This document shows, piece by piece, positions 32,381 to 41,634 of a stretch of DNA of 64,000 nt. A model generated the notes under the pieces. That model saw nothing but the letters and a program-made list of their open reading frames with translations, made no database searches and was not told the DNA's origin. The position numbers were made by a program, and so were the translations under genes. Source of the stretch: JAGOLU01 sp037138475 (GTDB lineage: Bacteria > Patescibacteriota > Microgenomatia > UBA1406 > GWC2-37-13); NCBI GenBank assembly GCA_037138475.1, contig JBAXII010000003.1, positions 1 to 64,000 of the forward strand. Direction: 5' to 3'. Each line of letters begins with the position of its first letter. Positions within the stretch are counted from its first letter, which is position 1.

Positions 32381-33826
32381 ATGAAAAAACTTTTTCCTTT
32401 ACTCTTTGGCATATTCATACTCGGTAGTCTATGGTGGCGACTCATCGTCATGCGGACTATACCCTTTTATGACTGGGATGAGTCAATATATGCGCAAGTA
32501 GCACGTGAATGGATGCGACACCCGGGACTAGCCCTCACTTATAATGGCTCGCTATGGTTTGAAAAGCCACCTCTCCTTTTCGCAATCATTGGAAGCCTTT
32601 TTCAAGTATTTGGTACGAGTGAGTTCATAGCAAGGCTGCCTTCAACAATTGCTTCGATATTTGCACTGCTGTATCTCAAGCAATTAGTCCTAAAGACTCT
32701 CAAAAGCGATCAGCTTGCATACACCACAGTCCTCTTGACCCTTGCAACTACCTACTACCTTGATAGAACTGGGCTCGTAAATGTGGATATATTCCTGACA
32801 CTTGGATGGCTTATGTACCTGGGGGGTACCTCGGTCAAATCTAGATTGATTGGCACTTGTATAGGCACTTGGACCAAATCATTTCTCGGACTTATTCCGC
32901 TTGTGGTTGATGTGGTGGTGTCACTCTGGCACCGTAAACTTACCTTGAGCAAGATGAGGGAATCGCTTGTCATACTAGTCCTTGCTCTGTCATGGCACAT
33001 TTATATGGCGCTCGTATATCAGAATGCATTTATCACGTCACATGTGTATGAGCATTTGATTTCTCGAGTCCAAAAGCCAATAGAGCTACATGCAGGAACA
33101 AGGTGGTTTTATTTTGACCATCTGTGGCAAAATTATTCTTTGCTCCTTAGTCTTGCAGGTATCGCCATCTTAGTCTGGGCTTATCGAATAGCACGTCGAC
33201 AGAAAAGGTTTGAGATTGATAGAGTATTTGTACTGTCGCTTTCTTATCTTGCTCTGCTTACAATAAGTAAGGCAAAACTTTCTTGGTATGTTACTCCACT
33301 TCTGCCATTGACCGCGTTCATGATAGTGTATCTCATAAGTCAAATCGGGAACGGCAATGTGAGAAAGTTCGCCGCGATCTCTCTCATCGTATGGGGAACT
33401 TTTCAATTTACAATAAAGACACTCGGCGCAAGTTTTGACTATGCGGTTCCCTCACAGGTCATGCTTGCGCGGTGCAAGAACTCGCTTCCTCCTATCAATA
33501 AACTTGGATATTTAGTCTCTCCGAGCCAGCGAACTGACGCACATGTTATCGAAGCTGCACAGCTAAACATCGGCAGTTCATTTATTTATGGTTCCGCACC
33601 AACCTTCTTGTTTTATCTTGACCGTCCTGTCACTTTTTACTACAAAACTGATTTATTTTTGAAGGATTTGGGCTCCTATGATGCGATGGTGACACACAAA
33701 GATGATTCAGCACTTAGACAAAGGGCAGAGCAGATACTCGCACCGGGAATCACCCCCATCCTTACCTGTGCTCGGGAAGATATGACAATGACTGTGCGTG
33801 GGAGTAGTGCGTCGTCTACAAAGTGA
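32381..33826 (+). CDS. ArnT/PMT-family membrane glycosyltransferase
   Basis: The 481-residue product fits the GT39/ArnT class, which transfers sugars from polyprenyl phosphates on the outer face of the membrane. It shows the catalytic-loop motif YDWDESIYAQVAREW (Asp33, Glu34) after the first membrane segment and LWFEKPPLLF before the next, both hallmarks of ArnT-like proteins. About ten membrane segments are followed by a short extracytoplasmic tail. The acceptor could be a lipid, glycan or protein. It follows the heptamer array; TAACAT at 32365-32370 may be the -10 box. The next gene starts about 20 bases later. Confidence 0.82.
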   Translation: MKKLFPLLFGIFILGSLWWRLIVMRTIPFYDWDESIYAQVAREWMRHPGLALTYNGSLWFEKPPLLFAIIGSLFQVFGTSEFIARLPSTIASIFALLYLKQLVLKTLKSDQLAYTTVLLTLATTYYLDRTGLVNVDIFLTLGWLMYLGGTSVKSRLIGTCIGTWTKSFLGLIPLVVDVVVSLWHRKLTLSKMRESLVILVLALSWHIYMALVYQNAFITSHVYEHLISRVQKPIELHAGTRWFYFDHLWQNYSLLLSLAGIAILVWAYRIARRQKRFEIDRVFVLSLSYLALLTISKAKLSWYVTPLLPLTAFMIVYLISQIGNGNVRKFAAISLIVWGTFQFTIKTLGASFDYAVPSQVMLARCKNSLPPINKLGYLVSPSQRTDAHVIEAAQLNIGSSFIYGSAPTFLFYLDRPVTFYYKTDLFLKDLGSYDAMVTHKDDSALRQRAEQILAPGITPILTCAREDMTMTVRGSSASSTK

Positions 33827-33832
33827 TTCAGG

Positions 33833-33838
33833 TATAAT
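33833..33838 (+). promoter_or_regulatory. -10 box for the 33846 gene (leaderless type)
   Basis: TATAAT ends 7 bases before ATG 33846. No Shine-Dalgarno sequence and no good -35 box. Confidence 0.5.
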
Positions 33839-33845
33839 AACAGTG

Positions 33846-35414
33846 ATGTTTTCACTTTCGTCTACTTTTTCTCGAATCCGCAACTCTATACAGAGATCTG
33901 ATGTGCTTACTACGATTGGCATATGTGCCTTGTACTTCGTGACCAGACTCCTCAATATACTTGCGCTACCCATATTTTCTGATGAGGGGATTTATATCCA
34001 TTGGGCTATGACAGCTGCTACTGATCCAGCATGGAGATTTATATCACTCATTGACGGTAAGCAGCCGCTCCAGACATGGGGAACGATACCATTTATCAAG
34101 TTATTTCCCCAGTCCTATCTATTGGATGGACGCCTGTTTGCGGTTGTCACAGGATTTGTGGCACTGGTTGGCGTCATGTCACTGTGTGGGTACCTCTGGG
34201 GAAGGAAAGGGTATATTATCGGAGCATTTCTGTACATCTTTACACCCTACTTTCTGTTCTATGACAGACTTGCCCTCGTGGACTCTGCAGTCAATGCTGT
34301 AGCAATCTGGATATTTTTCTTCTCAATTGTCCTTGTCCGTACGCGTAGAATCGATGTTGCCCTTTTATTTGGATTGGTAGCAGGCATTGGTCTGCTCGCA
34401 AAATCTTCAGTTCTGATGTTTGTATTCCTTGCATCCCTTGCTCCGCTCATGACGCTGAATTTCCAACGATATGGTCACCTTTTCACTGTGCTGAGAAAAC
34501 AAAAAAAGCAGATAGTGGACTATATGTTTCTTTTCGCACTGGTGATGGGTATAGGAGTAGCAATGTATCTGACCCAAAAGTTCTTCTCACCTTTTTTCCA
34601 TTACATAGCTGCCAAAAATCTAACATTTATATTATCACCAGCCGAGTGGCTTTCAAACCCATTTCAACTGTGGGCAAATAATATCGTCCTGGTACCCACC
34701 TATGTGATGTGGGAAAGTGGGTGGATACCAAGCGTATTGGGAATACTTGGCATTGCACAACTCATCCACAAACGTGATCCTCTTGGATATTATGTATTGG
34801 CCTGGATCATCTTTCCGTTCTTATTCACCGTATCATTCAACAAAGTGCTCTATCCGCGCTATCTCGTGTTCTTTGCAGGGCTCCTGACCATTGGAGCAAC
34901 CTCGTTTTTGGTTCATCTCAGTACGAGCTATCGCACAAAGATTTCTGCCTCTGTACTAGTCTTTCTTATAGCGATTTGCTATCCTCAGTGGTTTGCAGTC
35001 GAGCGCATTTCCCTTCCTGAGATTGATAGAGGTCAATATATTGTAGGTGGTACAGCCGTCTGGGGAGCGGAAGAACTCATACAAATTGTGAGGCAGCCTA
35101 CGATTGACGGGCGTAAGTCTATAGTACTTGCCGAAGGCAACTTTGGTCTGATTGCCGATGTCCTTGAGGTATTTAAAAGGCCAGGTGACAATATCGAGAT
35201 ATGGGGGAGATGGCCACTGAATGAGAGCGATATCCTTGAGGTGCAAAAAGAGGTAGGGAAAGCACATGTGTTTGTGGTCTTTTCACATCGTAAGGAGTTT
35301 CCTGTTGAGTGGGAACACAGTCTCTTGGAAAGATTGCGAGTGTTTGGCAAACCTGGGGTTGAAGATGGAGAAAAAGTATACCTATTTGGTGTAAAGCCAC
35401 TCAAAAAAATATGA
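33846..35414 (+). CDS. PMT-like membrane glycosyltransferase
   Basis: The 522-residue product has about eleven membrane segments and a C-terminal extracytoplasmic region of about 130 residues. The acidic loop motif is LPIFSDEGIYIHWA (Asp46, Glu47), followed by DGKQPLQTWG, an arrangement typical of the GT39/PMT_2 superfamily. YDRLALVDSAV near residue 140 is another family-like element. ATG 33846 is chosen because TATAAT ends 7 bases upstream. Its stop codon overlaps the start of the next gene by four bases (ATGA), so the two are coupled. Donor is probably a polyprenyl-phosphate sugar; acceptor unknown. Confidence 0.75.
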   Translation: MFSLSSTFSRIRNSIQRSDVLTTIGICALYFVTRLLNILALPIFSDEGIYIHWAMTAATDPAWRFISLIDGKQPLQTWGTIPFIKLFPQSYLLDGRLFAVVTGFVALVGVMSLCGYLWGRKGYIIGAFLYIFTPYFLFYDRLALVDSAVNAVAIWIFFFSIVLVRTRRIDVALLFGLVAGIGLLAKSSVLMFVFLASLAPLMTLNFQRYGHLFTVLRKQKKQIVDYMFLFALVMGIGVAMYLTQKFFSPFFHYIAAKNLTFILSPAEWLSNPFQLWANNIVLVPTYVMWESGWIPSVLGILGIAQLIHKRDPLGYYVLAWIIFPFLFTVSFNKVLYPRYLVFFAGLLTIGATSFLVHLSTSYRTKISASVLVFLIAICYPQWFAVERISLPEIDRGQYIVGGTAVWGAEELIQIVRQPTIDGRKSIVLAEGNFGLIADVLEVFKRPGDNIEIWGRWPLNESDILEVQKEVGKAHVFVVFSHRKEFPVEWEHSLLERLRVFGKPGVEDGEKVYLFGVKPLKKI

Positions 35415-36868
35415 GGTTCACTCGAACATATCTGGGAATATGCTTGCTAACGTGTGTCATAGTGCTGATAGGCTATCAGCTCAATCCATGGCATGAAGCT
35501 TACTTCTCCTATCACGATGTGACCCAGCCTGCGCGGATCGAACAGTTTGCAAAGAATCTTCGCTCATTTCAATTTCCTACATCTGCCCCAGATATGAATT
35601 GGGGCGTGGGGTATCCCATATTTACCTTCTATGCGCCGACAGCATACTGGATCACTACAGCACTACACATTGGTGGACTGAGCATATCTCAAAGCATTAA
35701 TGCCTCGTTTCTCCTCGCAATGATAGTAGCTGGGTGGGGGATGTATACATTAACGTTAGATTCGTTTAAATCAAAACAGATAGCATTTGTTAGTGCATTG
35801 CTGTATAGCTCTTCTCCTTGGGTCGCCGTCGAGATATTTGTAAGAGGAAATTTGGCTGAAATGTGGTTTATCGCGCTCTTGCCGTGGGCGTGGGTGGTGA
35901 TAAGGCGTGCGCAGATCATGACTTTTGCCGTTGTGGCGCTGTCTTTGGCACTCACGAGTCACAACGTGCTTTCTCCAGTACTTTTTGGTTGGACACTGAT
36001 CTATGCGATTTTTCAAAATGAGAAGCGCACTGTGATACTCAAAATCATCGGGCTCGCGAGTCTAATGAGTGCGTATTTTTGGATTCCATTTATAGCAGAT
36101 ATTGGTAAAACATATGCATCTGAAGTGGCGCGGCTCACAGATTATCGGGATCATTTTCTCTGCCTGTCACAGCTTTGGACAGGGATGTGGGGATATGGAG
36201 GATCTGCTCCCGGTTGCATCGCTGATGGACAGAGCTTTATGATAGGTAAACTTCAAATACTCTTTGGAGTAGGTGGAATGTTGCTCTATCTACGCCATGT
36301 GTATATCCAAAAAAGGGCACAGTGGTTTGAATTGATGCTCATGATAGTCTTGCTTGGATCTGTGTGGCTTACCCTTCCAATCTCTCAATGGTTTTGGCAG
36401 ATCGTCAGTCCCCTCCAGTCATTTCAATTTCCGTGGAGGTTTATTCTGTTTGCACTATTTTCGCTTTCGTACTTTGCAGGCTATCTAATCAAAATATGTA
36501 GCAAATCCCGTGTACTGCCTATCCTAACAGTAATCATTGCAATAACACTATTTATACAAAGCGATAGATTCTTCAATGGAGTTTTTAGGAGTAGATCAGA
36601 TGCGCAGCAGTTTCATAGTACCTCATACATTCGCGAGGTTGCTGCATATAAAGTGCCCGAATATCTTCCGCGTACTGTCGACCGTACGCTGTGGCTGAAT
36701 ATGGGGAAAATCAAACCTTCTGAGAGTCAAATCGCTGAGCTAAAACGCCAATATACTGGCTATAAACCATCTCTCATGCTGTACACTATCTCTCGGTTCA
36801 TATCTATTGCAACTCTTTTGTGCCTTTTATGTCTGACACGCTTCACCGCAACACGAAAAAGAGCTTGA
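35411..36868 (+). CDS. PF10131-type (PTPS-related) polytopic membrane protein, putative GT-C
   Basis: The 485-residue product shows the pattern of the family misleadingly named 6-pyruvoyl-tetrahydropterin-synthase-related membrane proteins: YHDVTQPARIEQFAKNL (His35, Asp36) after the first membrane segment, then MNWGVGYPIFTFYAPTAYW and FVRGNLAEMWFIALLPWAW. Related genes lie at 39871 and 56663. The acidic loop and topology agree with a GT-C transferase, though no activity is proven for the family. Its start overlaps the preceding stop by four bases and its 3' end overlaps the flippase gene by about 40 bases. Confidence 0.72.
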   Translation: MRFTRTYLGICLLTCVIVLIGYQLNPWHEAYFSYHDVTQPARIEQFAKNLRSFQFPTSAPDMNWGVGYPIFTFYAPTAYWITTALHIGGLSISQSINASFLLAMIVAGWGMYTLTLDSFKSKQIAFVSALLYSSSPWVAVEIFVRGNLAEMWFIALLPWAWVVIRRAQIMTFAVVALSLALTSHNVLSPVLFGWTLIYAIFQNEKRTVILKIIGLASLMSAYFWIPFIADIGKTYASEVARLTDYRDHFLCLSQLWTGMWGYGGSAPGCIADGQSFMIGKLQILFGVGGMLLYLRHVYIQKRAQWFELMLMIVLLGSVWLTLPISQWFWQIVSPLQSFQFPWRFILFALFSLSYFAGYLIKICSKSRVLPILTVIIAITLFIQSDRFFNGVFRSRSDAQQFHSTSYIREVAAYKVPEYLPRTVDRTLWLNMGKIKPSESQIAELKRQYTGYKPSLMLYTISRFISIATLLCLLCLTRFTATRKRA

Positions 36869-38091
36869 TATCACTTTTTTTTCAGAGTGGGTACTCAGCA
36901 GTGCTGGGACTCATCGCGAGCATCATCATCACTGCTCTTGAAGCAAAGTCTGTGTTTGGTATCTATGCGACGACACTCGCAACGATAGGTATATTTAACT
37001 ATCTCTCTGATATCGGTCTCGCTGGTGCACTCATACAGAAAAAGGAGATTGCCAAAGACGACTTGAAGACAGTATTTACGATCCAACAGACCTTGATCGT
37101 GATTCTCGTGACCATTGGATTTGTAGGCACTTCATTTGTCGAATCGTATTACAAGCTTCCTCCGGACGCACACCTCTTATACTGGTCGGTTCTCATAGGT
37201 TTTTTTATCTCATCACTGAAAACTATTCCTTCGGTACTTCTGGAGCGGGCAGTAGATTTCCCAAAACTGGTACGAGTGCAGATCATTGAAAATACCTTAT
37301 TTTACTTTCTCGTTTCTGTTTTCATCATCGCTGGGATGGGACTCAAAAGCTTTGCGATCGCACTCCTTGCTCGCTCGATCATCGGCACAATCCTGGTATA
37401 TAGGTATTCACCATGGACCATCACGGTGGGTATATCTCTGAGCTCGCTTCGCGAGCTCCTCTCCTTTGGAGTCCCCTTTCAACTAAACTCACTTCTTGCG
37501 CTGGTGAAGGATGAGTTTGTCACATTATTTCTCGGGCGCATGCTCGGACTCGCGGCGCTGGGCGAGATCATGTGGGCAAAAAAGTGGGCTGAGGCACCCA
37601 TCCGCATCATCATGGATAATGTCTCAAAGGTCCTCTTTCCCATCTTCTCTCGTCTCCAGGATGACAAAGAGCGCCTCAAGAAAACTATTGTGATGACTAT
37701 CTGGGCACAGACGCTCATCCTCGGGCCAGTGCTCCTGGTTCTCGCATTTGCAATGCCCTATATCATCCACATCATCCCCAAGTACTCAAAGTGGGAGTCA
37801 GCTATACCGATGTTTCAGCTCTTCTGCATCTCAGCATTTCTCTCAACTCTCTCCACTCCCTTTATGAATATATTCAATGCTCTGAAAAAGCCCAAGATCC
37901 CGCTTGCCTTTATGCTGTATTGGACCGTGATGACATGGGTGTTGACGCCTATTGCGATACGCATGATGGGAGCTATAGGATTTGTATATGTGCAGGTCTT
38001 CCTCTCCAGTACGTGCTTTGTAGTCATGGCTGTCGCGCGCAAGTATCTTCAGATTGATCTACTGAAAAATCCATTCCGCACCACCCGATAG
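36829..38091 (+). CDS. Polysaccharide flippase (Wzx/MOP superfamily)
   Basis: The 420-residue product has about twelve membrane segments and the look of an oligosaccharide-lipid flippase: an N-terminal KKSLISLFFQSGYSAVLGL, the YLSDIGLAGALIQKKEI motif of the MVF/MOP group near residue 65, and FGVPFQLNSLLALVKDEF. It would move lipid-linked glycans made by the cytoplasmic GT2/GT4/GT26 enzymes to the outer face. The gene begins inside the 3' end of the preceding gene in another frame, so translation is probably coupled. It is convergent with the WecG-like gene, six bases apart. It is the only flippase seen. Confidence 0.87.
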   Translation: MSDTLHRNTKKSLISLFFQSGYSAVLGLIASIIITALEAKSVFGIYATTLATIGIFNYLSDIGLAGALIQKKEIAKDDLKTVFTIQQTLIVILVTIGFVGTSFVESYYKLPPDAHLLYWSVLIGFFISSLKTIPSVLLERAVDFPKLVRVQIIENTLFYFLVSVFIIAGMGLKSFAIALLARSIIGTILVYRYSPWTITVGISLSSLRELLSFGVPFQLNSLLALVKDEFVTLFLGRMLGLAALGEIMWAKKWAEAPIRIIMDNVSKVLFPIFSRLQDDKERLKKTIVMTIWAQTLILGPVLLVLAFAMPYIIHIIPKYSKWESAIPMFQLFCISAFLSTLSTPFMNIFNALKKPKIPLAFMLYWTVMTWVLTPIAIRMMGAIGFVYVQVFLSSTCFVVMAVARKYLQIDLLKNPFRTTR

Positions 38092-38096
38092 GAGGT

Positions 38097-38810
38097 TTAT
38101 CGAGAGTTGAATGATATTTTCAAAATAAACTGTAGAAGTTGCAGCTGTCGTCGCCATCTCCATGGTTGAGTGATCAGGCGATAAAGCCATTCGAGTCCAA
38201 AGGAGCGAATCAAAGTAGGGGCACGTCTGACGTGTCCCGATAACATATCAAACGCACCACCGACTCCCATACATACGGTGTGAGGAAACAATTGCTTGTG
38301 GTTTTCGATCCAAAGCTCTTGGATGGGACTTCCAAAGGCGACAAAAAGCAGATCAGGTGAGAGGCGAGCTACTTTTTCAGCAAGTTGAGAGTCTGAAGGA
38401 TCTGCGTCGTCTATGGCATCGATACTGAGATTTGCAAAGCGCACTTGATAGTGGTGAGCGAGTTGGCTTGCGACACCGCCTCTTCCCCCCAAAAGGCAGA
38501 TACGCATCTTTTTAGCACTCCTTCCATGCTGCTGGATGAGCCTATCCATAAGATCCACTCCCGTCACCCGCTCCCAGCCTTTTTGATATTCACCAGTCCA
38601 TCGGCTGGCGAGGAGGACTCCGGTGCCATCAATGATCTGCATCGAGTCTGTCGCTAGAACTTTTGCAAACGTTGTATCAGTTTGTGCGGCCATAATATTT
38701 TCAGGATTTAGCGAGACTACATGCATGAATCTTTTATCACGCACGGCAGATAAAATTGTTGCCACAGCCGCGGCCATAGTAGGTGCTGGGTGCAGGGGGA
38801 TAGTGAGCAT
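38097..38810 (-). CDS. WecG/TagA/CpsF family glycosyltransferase (GT26)
   Basis: GT26 enzymes add N-acetylmannosamine or its uronic acid (or similar) to a lipid-linked GlcNAc as an early step of cell-surface glycans. The 237-residue product has HVVSLNPENIMAAQTD near residues 30-45, IIDGTGVLLASRW, the RVTGVDLMDRL motif with the catalytic-region Asp, LLGGRGGVA, and FVAFGSPIQELWIENHK, all typical. The C-terminal basic, Trp-rich tail (LEWLYRLITQPWRWRRQ) binds membranes in TagA-like enzymes. It is transcribed alone, divergent from the WaaE-like GT2 gene. Confidence 0.9.
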   Translation of the reverse strand: MLTIPLHPAPTMAAAVATILSAVRDKRFMHVVSLNPENIMAAQTDTTFAKVLATDSMQIIDGTGVLLASRWTGEYQKGWERVTGVDLMDRLIQQHGRSAKKMRICLLGGRGGVASQLAHHYQVRFANLSIDAIDDADPSDSQLAEKVARLSPDLLFVAFGSPIQELWIENHKQLFPHTVCMGVGGAFDMLSGHVRRAPTLIRSFGLEWLYRLITQPWRWRRQLQLLQFILKISFNSR

Positions 38811-38880
38811 TTGGACAAATTATAGTGGATACTCGACTCAAGATGAGGTCAATGGAGTCCTGTTTGGTACATCAAAGGGG

Positions 38881-38889
38881 TGGTATACT
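38881..38889 (+). promoter_or_regulatory. Extended -10 box for the 38898 gene (leaderless type)
   Basis: TGGTATACT is TGn plus TATACT (38884-38889) and ends 8 bases before ATG 38898. Confidence 0.5.
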
Positions 38890-38897
38890 ATCTAAAT

Positions 38898-39824
38898 ATG
38901 CAGATAACTTCACTCATCGTGGCCGAGGGTATGTGCCCCGATATACACTTGACGCTCGGGAGCGTCAAAGAGCTCTCTATGGAGATAGTGGTAGTCGACA
39001 TCGGCATGAACAAACAGGTGAGAAAAATGATAACTACTGAGTATCCTGCCATCGTATGGCAAGAGATGGAGAAGCCTGAATATGTCGAGCTGATACGTCA
39101 GAAGACATTTCAGTTGGCGAGCTGTCCGTGGATCATGCTCCTGGATCCTGATGAATATATATCTCCAGGCCTAGTCACTTTTATCAAGCAGACAAATGAA
39201 GATCAAACGAGCTCGTACTTCCGTTTTCCCCGCCAAAACTATATCTTTGGCAAGTGGATCGCTCACAGTCGCTGGTGGCCAGACTACCAGATCAGACTGT
39301 TCAAAAAAGATAGTATCAACTGGCCCACGACGCTCCATGCCCAACCGACGCTCATCGGCAATGGGTATCTTGTCGGTGCTTTTGAAGATGAGAAGCTTGA
39401 GATGAATGCGAGTGCGATCGTCCATCATAACTATACCAATGTCACCCAATATCTTGAAAAAGCCATCCGATATGCGCGCGTAGAGGCTGAGGGGATGAAT
39501 GCAACTGACGAACAATACACGATAGTGGATGCATGTAAAAAGGCAACGGGCGAGTTTATCTCCCGTTTCTTTTCTGATCGTGGATATCGAGATGGAGTGC
39601 ACGGATTTGCACTAGCGATCCTGCAGATGTTTTATTCGCTCTTGGTATACCTTTTTTTCTGGGAGAAAAATGGATACCCACCATCATCCCAGGTACAGAT
39701 TATGAAGGCGGTGAAGCAGTTGTTCGTCACTACTTCAAAAGAGACCTATTATTGGCTCCATAGATCAAAGTTAGTGAAGGGGATGGAGGGTGTGGTCACA
39801 CGAGTCAAGGCGAGAGTGATGTAA
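38898..39824 (+). CDS. Family 2 glycosyltransferase, WaaE/KdtX-like
   Basis: The 308-residue product is a GT2 enzyme of the WaaE-like group: MLLDPDEYISP (DPDE at 83-86), FRFPRQNYIFGKWI, SRWWPDYQIRLFKKDSINWP and a C-terminal membrane-associated helix after SDRGYRDGVHGFALA. The nucleotide-binding start is unusual (VVVDIGMNKQV, where a DDGS-like motif is expected). A close relative is encoded at 62758. Members of the group usually add glucose in lipopolysaccharide cores, but here the acceptor must be another glycan. ATG 38898 is supported by an extended -10 box 8 bases upstream. Confidence 0.85.
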   Translation: MQITSLIVAEGMCPDIHLTLGSVKELSMEIVVVDIGMNKQVRKMITTEYPAIVWQEMEKPEYVELIRQKTFQLASCPWIMLLDPDEYISPGLVTFIKQTNEDQTSSYFRFPRQNYIFGKWIAHSRWWPDYQIRLFKKDSINWPTTLHAQPTLIGNGYLVGAFEDEKLEMNASAIVHHNYTNVTQYLEKAIRYARVEAEGMNATDEQYTIVDACKKATGEFISRFFSDRGYRDGVHGFALAILQMFYSLLVYLFFWEKNGYPPSSQVQIMKAVKQLFVTTSKETYYWLHRSKLVKGMEGVVTRVKARVM

Positions 39825-39870
39825 GTCGACTCAAGCGATTTGAATTTTAATCGTCATACAATGGAATGCC

Positions 39871-41610
39871 TCATTTCAAGTCGGCCTTGACCATTCGAGT
39901 ACGGAAAAGTAGAAATATAAATGCCGCCAGAGAAATCAGGGATATATATTTCCCCCACTGTCTCACCTTAGTATCCTCGTAAATGACAAGAACTTCATGC
40001 TTACCCGGAGGCACTTGAAATGTGATGACGCCACGATAGGAAGGATCTTGAAACTGGATCTCGGTATCAGCACCATCTATATACACATTCCATCCGGGAA
40101 AGTAAAAGGTATGATCGTTTACAAGCACTTCAGTATCTGCGTGTATGAGATACCTCCTGCTCGCATTCTTCAAAATCCTCTTTTCTATAGTTCCTTTACC
40201 CGACATGATCAGTGCCTTTTCTGGCACCACTGGATAGCTTCTAGAATCTATAGTCCACTTTGGTTGTACCATCAGGCCATGGTAGTTCTCCTTTGAAAAG
40301 AAAAAGTTCCCCATTGGAATATGCGTATAATTCTTGCCATATATCTGGGGAAATTGGAGTGTAACTATCAGTACAGAAAGAATGCTCAATATCAAAAGAG
40401 AAATGAATTTCCTATGTGAAATTGAATCATAAAGAAATGCGATGATTATCGCAAAGAAGAAATAGTACACAGATAAAAAGCGTGATGGTATCTGAATGCT
40501 TCCCAACAGGGAAATATGAGCATACAAGTATTCAGTCAACGACGAGCTCAGAAGAAAGGCTATACTTGCACAACCAACTGATAGAACGAATATGCGTTTT
40601 GCAATGTCGGATGAAAAGGAGATTCTAAAATAGTTTGTAACTCGATTTGATCCAGGGATTATGCGCATGCGCATAAGTAGCCAGATCACTGCACAGATTC
40701 CAATCACGATGACAAGGATTACCTCGAGTTTGCCAAAGCTAATATCTGCGCATCTCCAGAAAATGTAGTTGAGTTCTGTGCACGCATATCTCAATGATGG
40801 GCTTGATATGGCAGCCCAATCAACTGATTGGTCGTAGACTAATAAGTTATTATTCGCACCCATGTAGAGGTACTTGCTTTCTAGTTTGAGAGGGAGCAGG
40901 TAGTAGGCTGATAACGCACCAGCAGCAATGAGTGATATTCCCACTCCCCAAATGTGCGTACGACTATCTTTGAAAATGCCTACTGACAGGATGAGTATAA
41001 ATGGAATATAGAGAATAAGTGACATGGGGTGGGAAAGGATGAGGAGAGTGAAAAGGATAGTGAGCAAAAAGTAAGAGCTTGGGCGATGATCCCTCTGTAT
41101 CCGTATGAGTGCAATGAGTATATAGGCTATCCAGATAGTCATAAAAAGCTCTGGCATTGCTCCGCGCACATAGATATTTGTAATGCGATAGGTTGCAAAT
41201 GTATAGATGGTAGTTGCGACGAGTGCGGCTTCAGAGGAGACCAAAAGAATCAGAAGCAGATACACCCCAACAGCTGAACCTATAAGCGCTATCAGAATGA
41301 GTAAGTAATATGAGGTGAGAGGGTTATGAGTGATAAAGGTGAGAAGTCCCCCCAGATAGTTGGGGACTTGGTGGGCAATGGTGCCAAGAGGGAGTCCGTA
41401 GTTTGCGAATTTGTCTGCCCACATCACAGGGAACTCACCATCGCCGAGTGCTTTGTAAAACTGCGAGATGGTCAGTATGTGGGCATTTGCATCGAGCATC
41501 GCAGCCTTTGTACCATACAAGAATGGTTCAAGCATCATGATGCAGTTGAGTGCCGTTATCAAAAGCAGCTGGGGCAAATGGCTCAGTATGGCGATCTTTC
41601 TATTGCTCAT
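39871..41610 (-). CDS. PF10131-type (PTPS-related/YfhO-like) polytopic membrane protein, putative GT-C
   Basis: The 579-residue product has about thirteen membrane segments and a C-terminal extracytoplasmic beta-rich domain (DTEVLVNDHTFYFPGWNVYI through FQVPPGKHEVLVIY) ending in a last membrane helix. The first loop has AAMLDANAHILTISQFYKAL (Asp40) and GEFPVMWADKFANYGLPLG, parallel to the 35411 and 56663 products. YfhO-like proteins glycosylate lipoteichoic acid in Firmicutes, so a similar surface role is plausible. Start 41610 is supported by TATAAT ending 7 bases upstream, shared with the divergent gene at 41635. Confidence 0.72.
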   Translation of the reverse strand: MSNRKIAILSHLPQLLLITALNCIMMLEPFLYGTKAAMLDANAHILTISQFYKALGDGEFPVMWADKFANYGLPLGTIAHQVPNYLGGLLTFITHNPLTSYYLLILIALIGSAVGVYLLLILLVSSEAALVATTIYTFATYRITNIYVRGAMPELFMTIWIAYILIALIRIQRDHRPSSYFLLTILFTLLILSHPMSLILYIPFILILSVGIFKDSRTHIWGVGISLIAAGALSAYYLLPLKLESKYLYMGANNNLLVYDQSVDWAAISSPSLRYACTELNYIFWRCADISFGKLEVILVIVIGICAVIWLLMRMRIIPGSNRVTNYFRISFSSDIAKRIFVLSVGCASIAFLLSSSLTEYLYAHISLLGSIQIPSRFLSVYYFFFAIIIAFLYDSISHRKFISLLILSILSVLIVTLQFPQIYGKNYTHIPMGNFFFSKENYHGLMVQPKWTIDSRSYPVVPEKALIMSGKGTIEKRILKNASRRYLIHADTEVLVNDHTFYFPGWNVYIDGADTEIQFQDPSYRGVITFQVPPGKHEVLVIYEDTKVRQWGKYISLISLAAFIFLLFRTRMVKADLK

Positions 41611-41617
41611 CTAGTGG

Positions 41618-41625
41618 ATTATAAT
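41618..41625. promoter_or_regulatory. Overlapping divergent -10 boxes in one palindrome
   Basis: ATTATAAT reads TATAAT on both strands (plus 41620-41625, minus 41618-41623). The two start codons, 41610 on the minus strand and 41635 on the plus strand, lie 7 and 9 bases away, so one 8-bp palindrome serves two near-leaderless transcripts. Confidence 0.55.
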
Positions 41626-41634
41626 ATCACAGCG

